Source of the DNA: Brachycybe producta
Lineage: Eukaryota > Arthropoda > Diplopoda > Playtdesmida > Andrognathidae
Assembly: GCA_036925085.1 (NCBI GenBank)
Contig: JAUPFP010000011.1
Span: 124,001-188,000 of the forward strand
DNA length: 64,000 bases
Direction: 5' to 3'
The position numbers were made by a program, and so were the translations under genes. Each line of letters opens with the position of its first letter. Position 1 is the stretch's first letter. Positions 1-10,394 of the stretch are shown one piece after another. The notes below the pieces were generated by a model. That model made no database searches. It worked only from the letters and a program-made list of their open reading frames with translations, and had not been told where the DNA came from.

Positions 1-322
1 TAGTAAAAATATTACTAGTTTTTAATAATAAAAAAAATTGGTTGTAACAAAAAACTCAAATGATTTCAATCACATTTTAAAATTTAATATTTCTCAAATT
101 TCTTTTAAAAAAAAGTGCATTTTTTTTTCTTTTATGAAATGAATTAATTACAACAATGTGCTTGACAGGTGAATAAACAGATAAGAACACTTTGTCTTGC
201 ATTGATTTTCAGTTTTTAAAATTACAATTTTGTGAAATTTTTAAATAAATGAAAAAAAAAAATCTTTATTTAAATAAAAAAAAAATCCGATTTCTTTGAT
301 TTAAAAAAATATAATTTTTGGC
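1..322. other. AT-rich non-coding flank
   Basis: Very AT-rich sequence with A and T runs. No coding exon, RNA gene or paired repeat was recognised here. Confidence 0.5.
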
Positions 323-882
323 TTAAAGAGACCATTACCACCTCCAGAAATTTCTTGTCAAAATATTGTCAAGAATTATTCAACGATGACCAAAACGATT
401 TTTAAAATTTAAAATAAGTGATTAATATAATTTAAAAAAATTAAAATCATTTGACTTCATGTAAGTGGACTTTATCAGATAGATGCGCCACCAAACAACA
501 GACATTGGCAACAAAACCTCCCCAAAGTCTACTCCTCTACTCGAATTCTGATGTGTTTTGCGATCACCAGCTCACATTACAAGTTTCATTTCAAAGTACT
601 ATGGATTTAATATTTGAATTATTCCACATGGAAAGGTTGTATTGAGTTGAATATGAATAGGGACAGGGAGGGAATACGTGTATTTGATTAAGGAATTCTT
701 GAAATTAGAGACCTTTAAAAGGCCACAAATTTGGTGATTCAGGAAAAGTCACTTCACTTTCAAGTTTTTTTTTATGGTTTTAATGACTTATTTTAAAATT
801 TAAAAATCGTTTTGACAATCGTTGGGTAAGTCTTGACATTATTTTGAAAAGGTATTTCTGGAGGTAATGGTGGTCTCTTTAA
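323..882. mobile_element. Foldback MITE, family A, copy 1 (TTAA ends)
   Basis: Long terminal inverted repeats of about 85 bp are visible. The left end reads TTAAAGAGACCATTACCACC and the right end, reverse-complemented, reads TTAAAGAGACCACCATTACC; the match continues inwards to about 420 and back to about 795. A second copy lies at 54315-54880, which shows that it is dispersed. There is no transposase, so it is non-autonomous. The TTAA at both tips could be a piggyBac-type target duplication, but the bases could equally belong to the inverted repeat. The short open frame at 451-645 lies within it and has no support as a gene. Confidence 0.8.
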
Positions 883-929
883 TGTCTCATATCTGTAAAA
901 CACTGGATAATGTAAAAACTAAAAACATT

Positions 930-1170
930 TCTCCAAATAAGGGAATTTTTGCACCGCCATCTTATCGCTTTCTAAAATCAGGGATAGACAAAATTGGGAG
1001 CGAAATATTTTCGCCTAATTTGCTCTTTTAGTGGCATTTTAATAATTTTATTAACATATGTAGGACCTACTCAATCTGCTTAAAAGATAAGCAAAGAAAA
1101 AAAAGGCAAACAGGTGGATTAGAGTGAAATTCAGGTTAAAACCTTAAGTATGATATATGCATATTAAAAC
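930..1170. repeat. Dispersed repeat, copy 1
   Basis: This stretch resembles 8275-8470. Both contain a block around 'gaatttttgcaccgccatctt' or its variant, then a GAAATATTTTC block, then a 'gaaattcaggttaaaa'-like block in the same order. Ends are not defined and no coding potential is visible. Confidence 0.5.
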
Positions 1171-1765
1171 ATCATTAATTTTTTTTTAAACCTGCATTGC
1201 AAACACTTTAAGTGACTTTGCGGTTTTAACTTTTTATTGTTGCTCGGTGTCAAAGACATACTTTTTTGGTTTTTATTGTCTCGCACCTTTTTTCTCAGTT
1301 TTCTCTGAACCAAGTTTTTTGTGTTAATACTTTTCGTGTGTGTGTTTTTTTTTACCACATGGTAATTGTTTGGGTGTAATGTATCCTGTCTGTCTGTGTG
1401 TGTGTGTTTTTGTGACAAAAGTCACAAAGAGCACCTTTCTAACACGAAGCTGGTCTCCCACGAGTGGTGTACATGTATTTTGCAATTGTCACTTGCTGAG
1501 ACTTGGACGAATTTTGGAAGCTTTTGGACATTTTGTACTGGTAGTTTTCCCTTTGGTTATTATCGTTACATTTCAGCACAAGTCAACGATAAACTATGAT
1601 TTTTTTATATTCAGCCAAGTATAAAATGAACAATTTACGAGAGTGGTAACACAATTAATTGCTAGAGTATTTGTAGAAATACTTGTTAGGTTGGTTTCAC
1701 GCAATGCGTGAATCCTCTCTGCACAGGGTTTCAACCCCTTTTAACAATAATTAGTGAATATTTTT
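1171..1765. other. Intergenic, TG-rich, no gene seen
   Basis: T-rich sequence with short TG runs near 1330-1410. Open frames here are short and low in complexity. I see nothing supportable. Confidence 0.4.
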
Positions 1766-2147
1766 TAGAGGTGGGACGAATCCTAAATTTTCTCGAATCC
1801 GAATCCGAAAAGGTTCTCGAATCTCTCATATAAGAATCTTATATTATTCATTATGACGATACAAATAAATGAAATAATATTAAATATTAAATTATTAATA
1901 ATAAAAAAAACAGTGTGGCGGCACTCAGGGTCGCCACAAGGTGATAGTGGTGATCCGAGTTGCAACAATCGCCGTTTTTTTGTTAGTGAACGGTTCTATT
2001 GGACGTCAATGGAGTTAAAACAAATTTTACCAAAGTTTTTAACTTTTTTTTTAGATTAGGATTCGAAAGACGAAAAAAGCGCTAAGATTCGAGTTTTCGA
2101 ATCTCGAATATTTTTCAAAATTCGAGGAATCGAATGGCCCATCTCTA
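1766..2147. mobile_element. Non-autonomous hAT-type element with 8-bp TSD
   Basis: The ends are TAGAGGTGGGACGAATCC and, on the other strand, TAGAGATGGGCCATTCGATT. An exact 8-bp direct repeat ATATTTTT flanks the element (1758-1765 and 2148-2155), the target-site size typical of the hAT superfamily. It is 382 bp and encodes no transposase. The left part recurs at 26001-26180. Confidence 0.85.
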
Positions 2148-2155
2148 ATATTTTT

Positions 2156-3891
2156 CTATGGGTGTGTTTAAAAATACTTATTTCATAGCGAGACCTTAGT
2201 ACTACATGTACTACTAGTAGTAGTAGTAGTAGTTTGCTTGCTGTTAGCACCAGTGAATTTCACCAAAACGCTCTAGTAAAAGCAATCAGTTAATATGTAG
2301 GGCAGTATACACCCAGGTTTGAATGCCCATCCCTTGTCAAAAATGATCATTTTAGCTGTAAAGAACAGTTCTACTGCAGGCTTACAGCAAGTTATTTGCA
2401 AACACATGGGGCTTTTTTTTTTCTATATCACTTCGTACTATGTGAAGCAATTATCAAATGCAACTATTGTTTTAATACTTTTTAAAAAGGGTTCAAGGTG
2501 AAAATATACAGTAAAAGTGTGGAATTAAATTATGTGGAACCGGTACATGTACTTGCCAAAATACACCTGTGTTTTAGTTTTGTCAGTTGTGTTATTAAAT
2601 GCTCTTGATTGGAGACATCGAAATGACGTTAAATTGCCTCGTCATTATCTACCTCAACCAATGCACACTTCACATTGCATCATTTTTTGTTCAATTATTT
2701 CTGTAGACGGTAACGTATGCAGCTTATAGTTAACCAGAGCATTATACATAGACTAGTTGTTTTTTTTGGCCATGTTTTATGTATTTTTGATGTGTTTTTT
2801 TATATATGGTATATAAAGAGGGCACTTGTTTTTATATAAGTGGGTGTTGAAATACAAAAAAGAGCTGTTTTTGCCAAGTGTCATCATCATTATCATCATC
2901 AGCTTTACTTTTGGGAATTTCTATATAATACATTATAATAGTATGATAAGTCACTCTAAAAAGGTGTTCTCATTCAAAGCTGTGTACAAATAACTTATGA
3001 TTCTAAATGTAGAGTACGATATACTAAAATGTAGTTTTGATTTCTTGTTTCATTTAGGCTGCAGTGTTTTATGAGAACCTGTTGACGGAATTCATCAACG
3101 AGATGTTTTAGTTCGTGGGTTTTGTTAAAAAGAGACATTCTTCACCCAAGTGCCTTTCCGTTTGTTTTGTTCCAGTCTTCCATGCAACAACAACAACAAT
3201 TCAACTAACTGTTTTCCTTCTGATTGACTTCCAGCAGCAGCAGCAACAACAACAACAACAACAACATTAACAGCAACATAGAAAAGAAACGATTGGTTGT
3301 GTGTCGAAAATGAGATGAAACCTGTGTTCGAATGCAAATTTGTTTGCGGAGAAATTTGTATTCTTACTTTTATAATTTTATGATCGACGTTTTCTGAACT
3401 TTTTTTTTTGGTTAGATTTCGTGAGGTCGCTGCCAGTCAATTTTTGCTGGCACGACGAGGTGATTTTTTTTTTGTTGTTGTAGCAACTTCTCGAAGTCTT
3501 CCACCAGCAGCAAGATCAATGATCGGCTCAAAACGACATCCAGTTTAAACTTGTTGTGTCGCAGACAAAAAAAAATAGAAATTAATAACTGCCCTTTGAA
3601 ACTATATTTTGTTGCTTCGTGAGCTTTTTTCTTTTTCTTCTTCTTTTTCTTCTTCTTCTTTGCACTTGTTGTTTGCTTATCGTTGAAGACGTTTAAGTCA
3701 AATACGAGTCTGAAGAATAATTTATGCGATTGCTCAATTAACATTTTGTTTTTACTCTTAAAGTCTTAGCACCTTAAAGTGTGTTTTGCAAATACGGTTT
3801 AATCTTCGAAGAAGGCAAGAGAAAAAAAGAAGCAATTCATTGCTGTTACGGCATCTGTAGTTTTCCAACAGGACAATAGATCTGAAATTTG
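2156..3891. other. Intergenic region upstream of Kir A
   Basis: Contains a TAG trinucleotide run near 2213-2232, a CAA/CAG-rich stretch at 3186-3266 and an AAG/TTC-rich low-complexity tract near 3625-3660. I could not support any exon. Upstream regulatory sequence for Kir A probably lies in the right part. Confidence 0.4.
3186..3266. repeat. CAA/CAG microsatellite
   Basis: Two interrupted trinucleotide runs, CAA and then CAG/CAA, which create poly-valine and poly-alanine frames on the other strand. No gene is implied. Confidence 0.8.
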
Positions 3892-3910
3892 TATATAAAT
3901 AGCGGCCAAT
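3892..3910 (+). promoter_or_regulatory. TATA box upstream of Kir A
   Basis: TATATAAATAG at 3892-3902 lies about 110 bp before the Kir A start codon. A CCAAT pentamer follows at 3906-3910, which is downstream of the TATA box and so unlikely to act as a classical CAAT box. A transcription start roughly 30 bp after the TATA box would leave a short 5' leader. This is inferred from sequence only. Confidence 0.55.
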
Positions 3911-4011
3911 ATTTTTTTTCCTCGTTTTTTCTTAATTGAAACTTTGTTGGCTCCTGTTTAACAGTTAGCCGAGTATTTGTTATTTATTAAGTGTTTTATT
4001 TACTGTTAAAA

Positions 4012-7000
4012 ATGGTTAAGTATCCCGAAAGTGTTAACGATAAAGGTGCTGCAGCTAAGCAGCTACTGAACTCTAATTACCGACGTCGAGATCCAACGGA
4101 CTCTCACATGATCTATGTCGATGATGATGATGACAAGGATGCAGTCAGTGGAAGTCTGGTGAACGGCAAGACTCTAATGAGTCTCAGTTCGATTACACCG
4201 GGAAACCATAATCCGACGAATGCCTACCTTTTTCGAAATAAGTTTCCGCAGAAGATGTCTAGGAGAGGCGTTCGCAAGAGGGTCGTCTTTAAGGTGGGTC
4301 ATTCGCAATAACTTTTGTTTCTTTTGGGCGCAATTTAATAATTTTGCATTATGACTGACATTCACACCAGATACTCTTTTGCCATCACTTTTCAAAAACC
4401 ATGAAAAGTTGGAAGATTCAATTTCAATAGAAAATTTACTACGTGAAACGTTTGTCGAGTTATTACCCAATTAAAATCTGAACGCAGCATCTATCTCGCT
4501 GGCTTCATTACAAAACGACTGGGTTTGGTAGAAATTAGCCTCAAATACACCGTGACCTACTTAGGCACCCATGGACGCCAAATTTCTTATTTCGTCTGCG
4601 AGTGTGTGGTCAGCATGTGTGCGTTTGAGGTTGTTTTATTTCAAACGTAGTCGTTATCGAATGAAGCCTCTATGATTTAAATGCTTAAGATTATTATTTA
4701 AGAACAGCTGATTTTCTAACTCTTGATTATGCTTTTCATTAGCAAAATTAAAAGAAACTAGAAATTATTTTAGAAACTTGGAAAGGTAAGTTCAATCACT
4801 TAAGGGTGCCTTCCTTCATGTTGATATTTCTTAAAATAATTTTTATAGTCAAAAATAAAAAAAATATCGTCTGCATAAAGTTGGTTCATTTTGAAACCCA
4901 CATAAAAAGCTTATTTTTAAGATATCAACGTGAAAACTCCCCTTAAGTGATTGAGCTACTCTTCTAGTTTCTAAAACACATTCAAGTTTCTGTTTATTTT
5001 GCACCTCAAAGATAGAATAATGACGAATTCAAGAGGCGTTTTCACTTTAAAACAACCTTACATTGTATTACAGTTCAAGGGCTGATTTAATAGTGCGCTG
5101 AAGATGAAAGAGTTTAGCTTAGTTGATCATCAGTAAAGCTTTACAGCTATTTGTTCTCAATCATGTTCAGCTAAAATAAAACATCTATGCTTTTCAGTTC
5201 ACATGAAATTGATTCTGAAGCACTTCAATGAATGTATTTCAACACACAAGGTCGTTCAAATGTGACCTTCATAAGAATTATTTGCATAACAATGGTGTTT
5301 TAATTACATTCCTATTGGTAGATAACCATCATGTGATAATTATATCATTAATCTTGCCATTTATAACGGGCAGAAATATCTTGTTAGAAACAGATATGTT
5401 AGCTTAACAGACTTTCAGCTGGAAACTCAAGTTTCAGCCTAATCGGAAACTTAGCAAAAGTCGATTGTGTGAACACGTTCAATTTTTAAGTTGTCTGACG
5501 TTTGTTTTATTTTATTTGTTAAATAGAACGGTGATTGCAATGTATCGCAAGAAAACGTTGCAAAGAGGCGTCGTCGTTACCTGGCGGATATTTTCACAAC
5601 ATTGGTGGACATTCAGTGGAGGTACAACCTTATGGTTTTCTCGTTGGGTTTCATCCTGAGCTGGCTCGGTTTTGCCATTATCTGGTGGCTCATCTGTTTC
5701 ACACATGGCGACTTAGAACATTACGGCGATATACAGTGGAGCCCATGCGTTCAAAACATAAAATCTTTCACTTCGGCTTTTCTTTTCTCGATCGAAACGC
5801 AGCACACCATCGGCTACGGTTATCGCTACATTACCGAAGAGTGTCCCGAAGCGGTCTTTCTTCTGTGCGTTCAGTCGATCGCCGGCGTCATGATTCAGGC
5901 TTTTATGGTTGGAGTTGTGTTTGCCAAATTGTCTCGTCCAAAGAAACGAACTCAGACATTGCTGTTTAGTCGCAATGCCGTTGTGTCGCTGCGTGATGGC
6001 AAACTCTGTCTCATGTTTCGTATTGCCGACATGCGTAAGTCTCACATTATTGTGGCGCAGGTTCATGCTCAGCTCATCAAGAAGAGGGTTACGGTCGAAG
6101 GCGAAGTTCTCACTCATCATCTGTATGACGTTAACATCGTTGTCGACACTTGCGACGATCATCTTTTCTTTATTTGGCCTTGTACTCTTGTACATATCAT
6201 CGATGAAAAGAGTCCCTTTTTCAACATGTCAGCCAGAGACTTGCTACGAGAGAACTTTGAGATGGTTGTTATTCTTGAGGGTGTCATCGAATCGACAGGA
6301 ATGACCACGCAGGTACAATTTTATTAAAATTTCAGATTCTGGACTATTCTTTAGTGACAATGAGAATTTTTTTTTTAAATAATCTAAAAAAATTCTTAAT
6401 ATAAATTTTGTAAGTTTCGTTTCGAGGTTTCGATTACAAATGTTGACCGTCTTCAATCTCCTAAATATTAAATAAGATGGTTTGCGAACAGCTGATTTTC
6501 TAACTCTTAATTATTCCGTTTTTCAGATGCAAAATGAGGAGAAACTTGAACGTGATTTAGAAACTAAAAGGTAGCGCAATCAATTAATGGTATTTTCATT
6601 TTGATATTTTTCAAAATAAGCTTTTTTTCTGTGAGTTTGAAAATGAACCAACTTTAATTTAAGCCTCTGATAATTTTTAATTTTTGTTCATAAAAAGTTT
6701 ATTTTGAAAGATCGATATGATAATATCCTTCAGTGACTGAGATGCCCTTCTAGTTTCTGAAACACCTGTTTTGTTTCTCTTAATTTTGCTCTTTTGAGAG
6801 ACAGACTAATCAAGAGTTCGAAAATCAGCTGTTCGGAAACTATCTTATTTAATGTTTAGGCGATTGAAGATGGTCACACTTGTGATCAGAACGTCAGCCA
6901 TCTTGTTTATATTAAAGTTCTTGTCGAACTTGTAGTTGGCTTTTTAATCCTTCAAAATCTATTTTAAGAATTTTTTGGACTTTTTAAAAAGAAATTTTAT

Positions 7001-7444
7001 TGTGTTTCGTGCACGAAACTTGATGTTGTTATTTTTCTCCGTAGATGTTTTTACTGGCTTATCATTATGTATTTTCTAAACCTTCTGTTTCATGTTATTT
7101 AGGCGCGGTCTTCCTATCTTCCGTCCGAAATTTTGTGGGGTCATCGTTTTGAACAGTTGGTGAGCTATCGCAAGGAGACAGGCGAATACGAAGTAGACTA
7201 TAGTCGTTTCAACAATACGTACGAAGTTGAAACGCCGTTGTGTAGTGCAAATGAACTAGTTGAACTGCAGAAAACGGGTGGACCTTTGAGGAGGCAACAT
7301 ACTCTTTTAAGGAGGGCCAATCATCTGATGCCTCGAAGCCACAGCTTTGAATCTATGAAAAAGAACGACGGGAGCGAAGATACAAAGCGTAAAGGGATCA
7401 CGACGACACCGACGTCACCTGTTCCGAATGGTGCCGGCGTTTGA
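4012..7444 (+). CDS. Inward-rectifier potassium channel, Kir A (3 exons, 469 aa)
   Basis: Exons are 4012-4293, 5527-6312 and 7103-7444, with GT-AG introns, both phase 0 (…FK|NGDC… and …TTQ|ARSS…). The start ATG at 4012 has A at -3 and G at +4 and is the first Met before the conserved core. The protein is a two-transmembrane K+ channel subunit expected to form plasma-membrane tetramers. The N-terminal 94 residues carry an acidic DDDDDK run. TM1 is about residues 128-154, the pore filter is TIGYG at 188-192 preceded by SIETQH, TM2 is about 202-227, and the large cytoplasmic domain runs to the end. Two cysteines flank the pore loop (PCV and ECP), matching the family's extracellular disulfide. 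PKKR after TM2 and MRKSH fit PIP2 contacts of vertebrate Kir2/Kir3. TM2 position 218 is Gln where strong rectifiers have Asp. Closest family impression is Kir2/Kir3-like; the exact subtype is uncertain. Confidence 0.95.
4700..5040. mobile_element. Foldback element family C, copy 1, in Kir A intron 1
   Basis: Imperfect inverted repeat. The left arm (agaacagctgattttctaac, then gaaactag, then tcaatcacttaag) is mirrored at 4930-5035. A related, longer copy lies in intron 2 at 6433-6895. There is no coding capacity, and the outer ends are approximate. Confidence 0.65.
6433..6895. mobile_element. Foldback element family C, copy 2, in Kir A intron 2
   Basis: Long terminal inverted repeats run at least from ACCGTCTTCAATCTCCTAAA on the left to its mirror near 6860-6885. 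They continue through ATTAAATAAGATGGTTTGCG and GAACAGCTGATTTTC towards the centre. Non-autonomous. It is related to the copy in intron 1 of the same gene. Confidence 0.75.
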
Positions 7445-8476
7445 CGTAAATCGTAAAAGAGGTAGGATGACACGCTTTTTATTTCTTTTTCTGCGTTGCT
7501 TAAATTTTGAGCGTTTTGCTTTGCATCTGTTTTTTTTTTTTTGCTTGGTGATTTCCTTTGTCGTAGTTTTGAAACTGGTGGTTGGGTTGCTTCATTCGTA
7601 GTTATTTATTTGCTTGGTGACTGGTGTTCATGTCTGCCTTTTCTCTTGGTTATTGGTTTTGTTGTAATTTTTCTAGATTTTATAGGCCTTGGAAGAAAAG
7701 AAAATATTAAGAAGTGACGTCAAAATTCAAATTTCACCACTGACGGAGAGCTTTTTTTCTCGACTCCGTTCTTCATTTAATACTTTCGAAGCCTTCACTA
7801 TCGGTAGCAGAGAGAAAGCAAAGAGTACAGAAGTCAATAAGTGATACACAACCTACATCACGTCATAATATTTTCTTTTCTAGCCAGGACTTTTGGAACT
7901 CATCACAGATTTGAACGTTCATATGGTTCGTGTTGTTTTGGTGCTGGTTTAGCATTTTTTTTCTTCTTCAAGTTTTTGAATTTGAATGCTCTGTAGCATT
8001 TATAGCCTAGACTTTATTGTGGGGTACTGTTTCGTACTTACGAAAGTTTCAATTGTCGAACAGTTCAGTTGAGATATTGTAAGTGCTATACAGTAACACA
8101 ATGCTCTATGCATCGGGGTTGTTAGATACATTGTATATGTCAAATCATATACTGTGTATCATGAATGACATATATATCACTGATACATGTTATCACTTTT
8201 AATACTAATTACTGTATTGTAGTTTTACTACTTTTCCTAAAACTTAACAATTTTATGTCATATTCATGAAATCTCCCAACGAGGTGAATTTGGTGCCGCC
8301 ATGTTGTCATTTTCAAAAATGAATAACAGACAAATGGAAGTGAAATATTTTCACAAAATGTTATAAACATAAGAATGATTTGCTTACAGTAATCTGGTTA
8401 AAGACATCAGAATAAAAGATGAAATTTAGGTTAAAATATTAAATATGATATACTGTATATCAAAATATCACATATA
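7445..8476 (+). other. Kir A 3' flank / probable 3' UTR
   Basis: T-rich sequence after the Kir A stop, with no convincing exon. A dispersed-repeat copy occupies 8275-8470 and is related to 930-1170. I could not fix a polyadenylation site. Confidence 0.4.
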
Positions 8477-8679
8477 CAGTAGAGCGTTGATTATCGGAAC
8501 CAATTATTTTTACTTATTCTTATGGAAATAACTACTTATGGAAATAGAAAAATTTCTTTGCAATCGGTTTTGTCTAACGGTTCTTCATTTTTTTATTGGA
8601 AGTTTGATTATATGAACTTTCAATAATTATTGAAACTAGTCGTGTCTGACAATTAGTTCCGATAATCGATGTTCTTCTG
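8477..8679. mobile_element. pogo/Tigger-like MITE with TA target
   Basis: The left end reads CAGTAGAGCGTTGATTATCG and the right end, reverse-complemented, reads CAGAAGAACATCGATTATCG. Both tips abut TA (8475-8476 and 8680-8681). The tips resemble the pogo/Tigger terminal consensus of the Tc1/mariner group and the TA target fits it. At 203 bp it encodes nothing. Confidence 0.75.
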
Positions 8680-8681
8680 TA

Positions 8682-9500
8682 TTTATAAAGTTTGATATGT
8701 TGTTATTTTTCAAAAAGTTATGATTTTTTTTCCCCAACCCTGCTACTATGCATGCGTTTTCTGGGGAGCAACAGATGTTGCCTTAGTTTGTTATGATGTT
8801 GTTTTATTTCGAATGTCTGCGTTCTCTGCCCGTATTTGTGCCACATACTTTGGAACTTCGTTACTGTCAACTAAGATTTTGACAATCCACTGATACAAGT
8901 AATTAATTTTCTGAAGTAAATAGAAGTGATAGTCTTGTAACCAAACTTTTCCGACCCCCGCCTCCTTTTTCTTATCGTAATACAAATTTCTAATACAAAT
9001 GTGGAATTTGGATTAATTATAACTGATGTGTTTGGTGTACATTAATATAGTGTTGACCTTTTGGGTTAAAAGCATGTCATTGAAACGTATGCCTCGATAT
9101 ATGGGTTTGTTTTGATTTTGGATTGATTTTCAGTTGTATTGGTTCTATTGGGGCTTTTTTTTTCCCTCCGCAAAGTTGGACTTCAGACGTAAAAGAATAC
9201 GGTTTTTTTTTTCTGTTGTTCTTTTAACCTTCTTTTGATAACCCGTAGTTTTTTATATATATATATATATATATATAACATAACTAAACGTTTTATTAAT
9301 CCACTTAATGGGTGTGGTACGATATATTTGGTATCTGTTTTGTTGTGGTTTAATTGATCGATGATTTGACTATGTTTCATTGGAAAGCTGGACATCTGTC
9401 ATTCAGTCCAATTTTGTATGTGACTATTTGAAATTGAAGTTGAGGCGAGACATGCCTTGCAACTGGGTATTAATTTCAAACGCAAGAAACTTGACGTTTG
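8682..9500. other. Intergenic with (TA)n tract
   Basis: Holds a TA dinucleotide run at about 9254-9277. No gene is supportable. The LTR retrotransposon is inserted at its right end. Confidence 0.4.
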
Positions 9501-10394
9501 TGTGACACCCTGTAGAAACAGAAGGTGAAACACTTAAGTCAAAAATTCAGTTTTGACAGTAAGGCACCCCTTGGTGCACAGATGTTCGGACATGGGTGGC
9601 CCGAATTCTAGAGAATTCGTGGAACCAGGTCCGACCGTGAGAAAATTGGAAATAAGTTCCAAGAATATTTCTGATTATGATTTAATATCCCCGGCCCAGG
9701 GCAATGATTGGCCCAGTTGGTCAATCATTACGCCCTGAGGTGACAGTTGCCCCTCCCAGGAGACCGGACAAGTGAGCCTGAGACTTATGTGTGAGGACAG
9801 TCAGAGCTGAGACACGGAGTAAGAAGGTCCGAATCTAGAGTTTAACCAGATAAGTTCTGGACTAGAAAGTCATTCTTGAGGGTTAAAAGAGTGAAGATCT
9901 GACTTAGAGAAGATTATTATGTAAAAGCAATAACAATTATGTAATCAAGAGCAAGTAAAGAGTTTTGTCCAGAATACATCAACCAGTGTCATATTGTGTA
10001 TTTTGGATTGTATTGAGTTGCTGTACTCCTAAAATAGAGGAGTATCCAGCAGAAGGTACTCAGACACAGCCTGAGTCCCTCTGCCTGGAGCCTCCAGCAA
10101 CTCAATCAAAGAGGACTAGAGTTTCTTCGGCATCGTCACGCCTATACCAAAGATCCCTAGGAAAGACGGTCTTTTTGTGGGCCGTGCCAGGCAAGGCAAG
10201 TAAATGTCGCGCCCGGTGAACCCAACCCCCAGAGGTTCAACAGTAATAGAGGCTGGTCCGCAACAGTCGACAACAGAGTCGACCCCGGCACCACCGACTC
10301 AGCAGAGGGAACAACGTCGTCTACGAGGACGAAGTTCCTCCCGCGTCGTCGGCAATGGAGCCAAAGGTACGAGAGGTGGGCCAGTCGTGTCACA
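9501..10394 (+). repeat. 5' LTR
   Basis: 894 bp, TGTGACAC…GTGTCACA. It contains the first 63 codons of gag (from 10204), which is unusual. It differs from the 3' LTR at one position that I can see (G in GAGTTG versus C in GAGTTC, near 10020 versus 15691). Confidence 0.95.

Noticed and set aside
1340-1624. Overlapping Cys/Val/Phe-rich frames
   Set aside because: They are driven by TGTGTG and T-rich composition, with no splice or start context.
3412-3744. Minus-strand 110-codon frame with a poly-lysine run
   Set aside because: The run comes from a low-complexity TTC/TTT tract; the rest has no family signature.
5713-6195. 160-codon frame antisense to the Kir A pore exon
   Set aside because: Shadow of the coding exon; the same antisense pattern recurs opposite Kir B and Kir C because the sense strand is conserved.
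9965-10219. 84-codon open frame in the LTR, upstream of and overlapping gag
   Set aside because: It starts from an alternative codon inside the LTR, is in another frame and shows no motif. It could be an upstream frame affecting gag translation, but nothing shows it is a gene.
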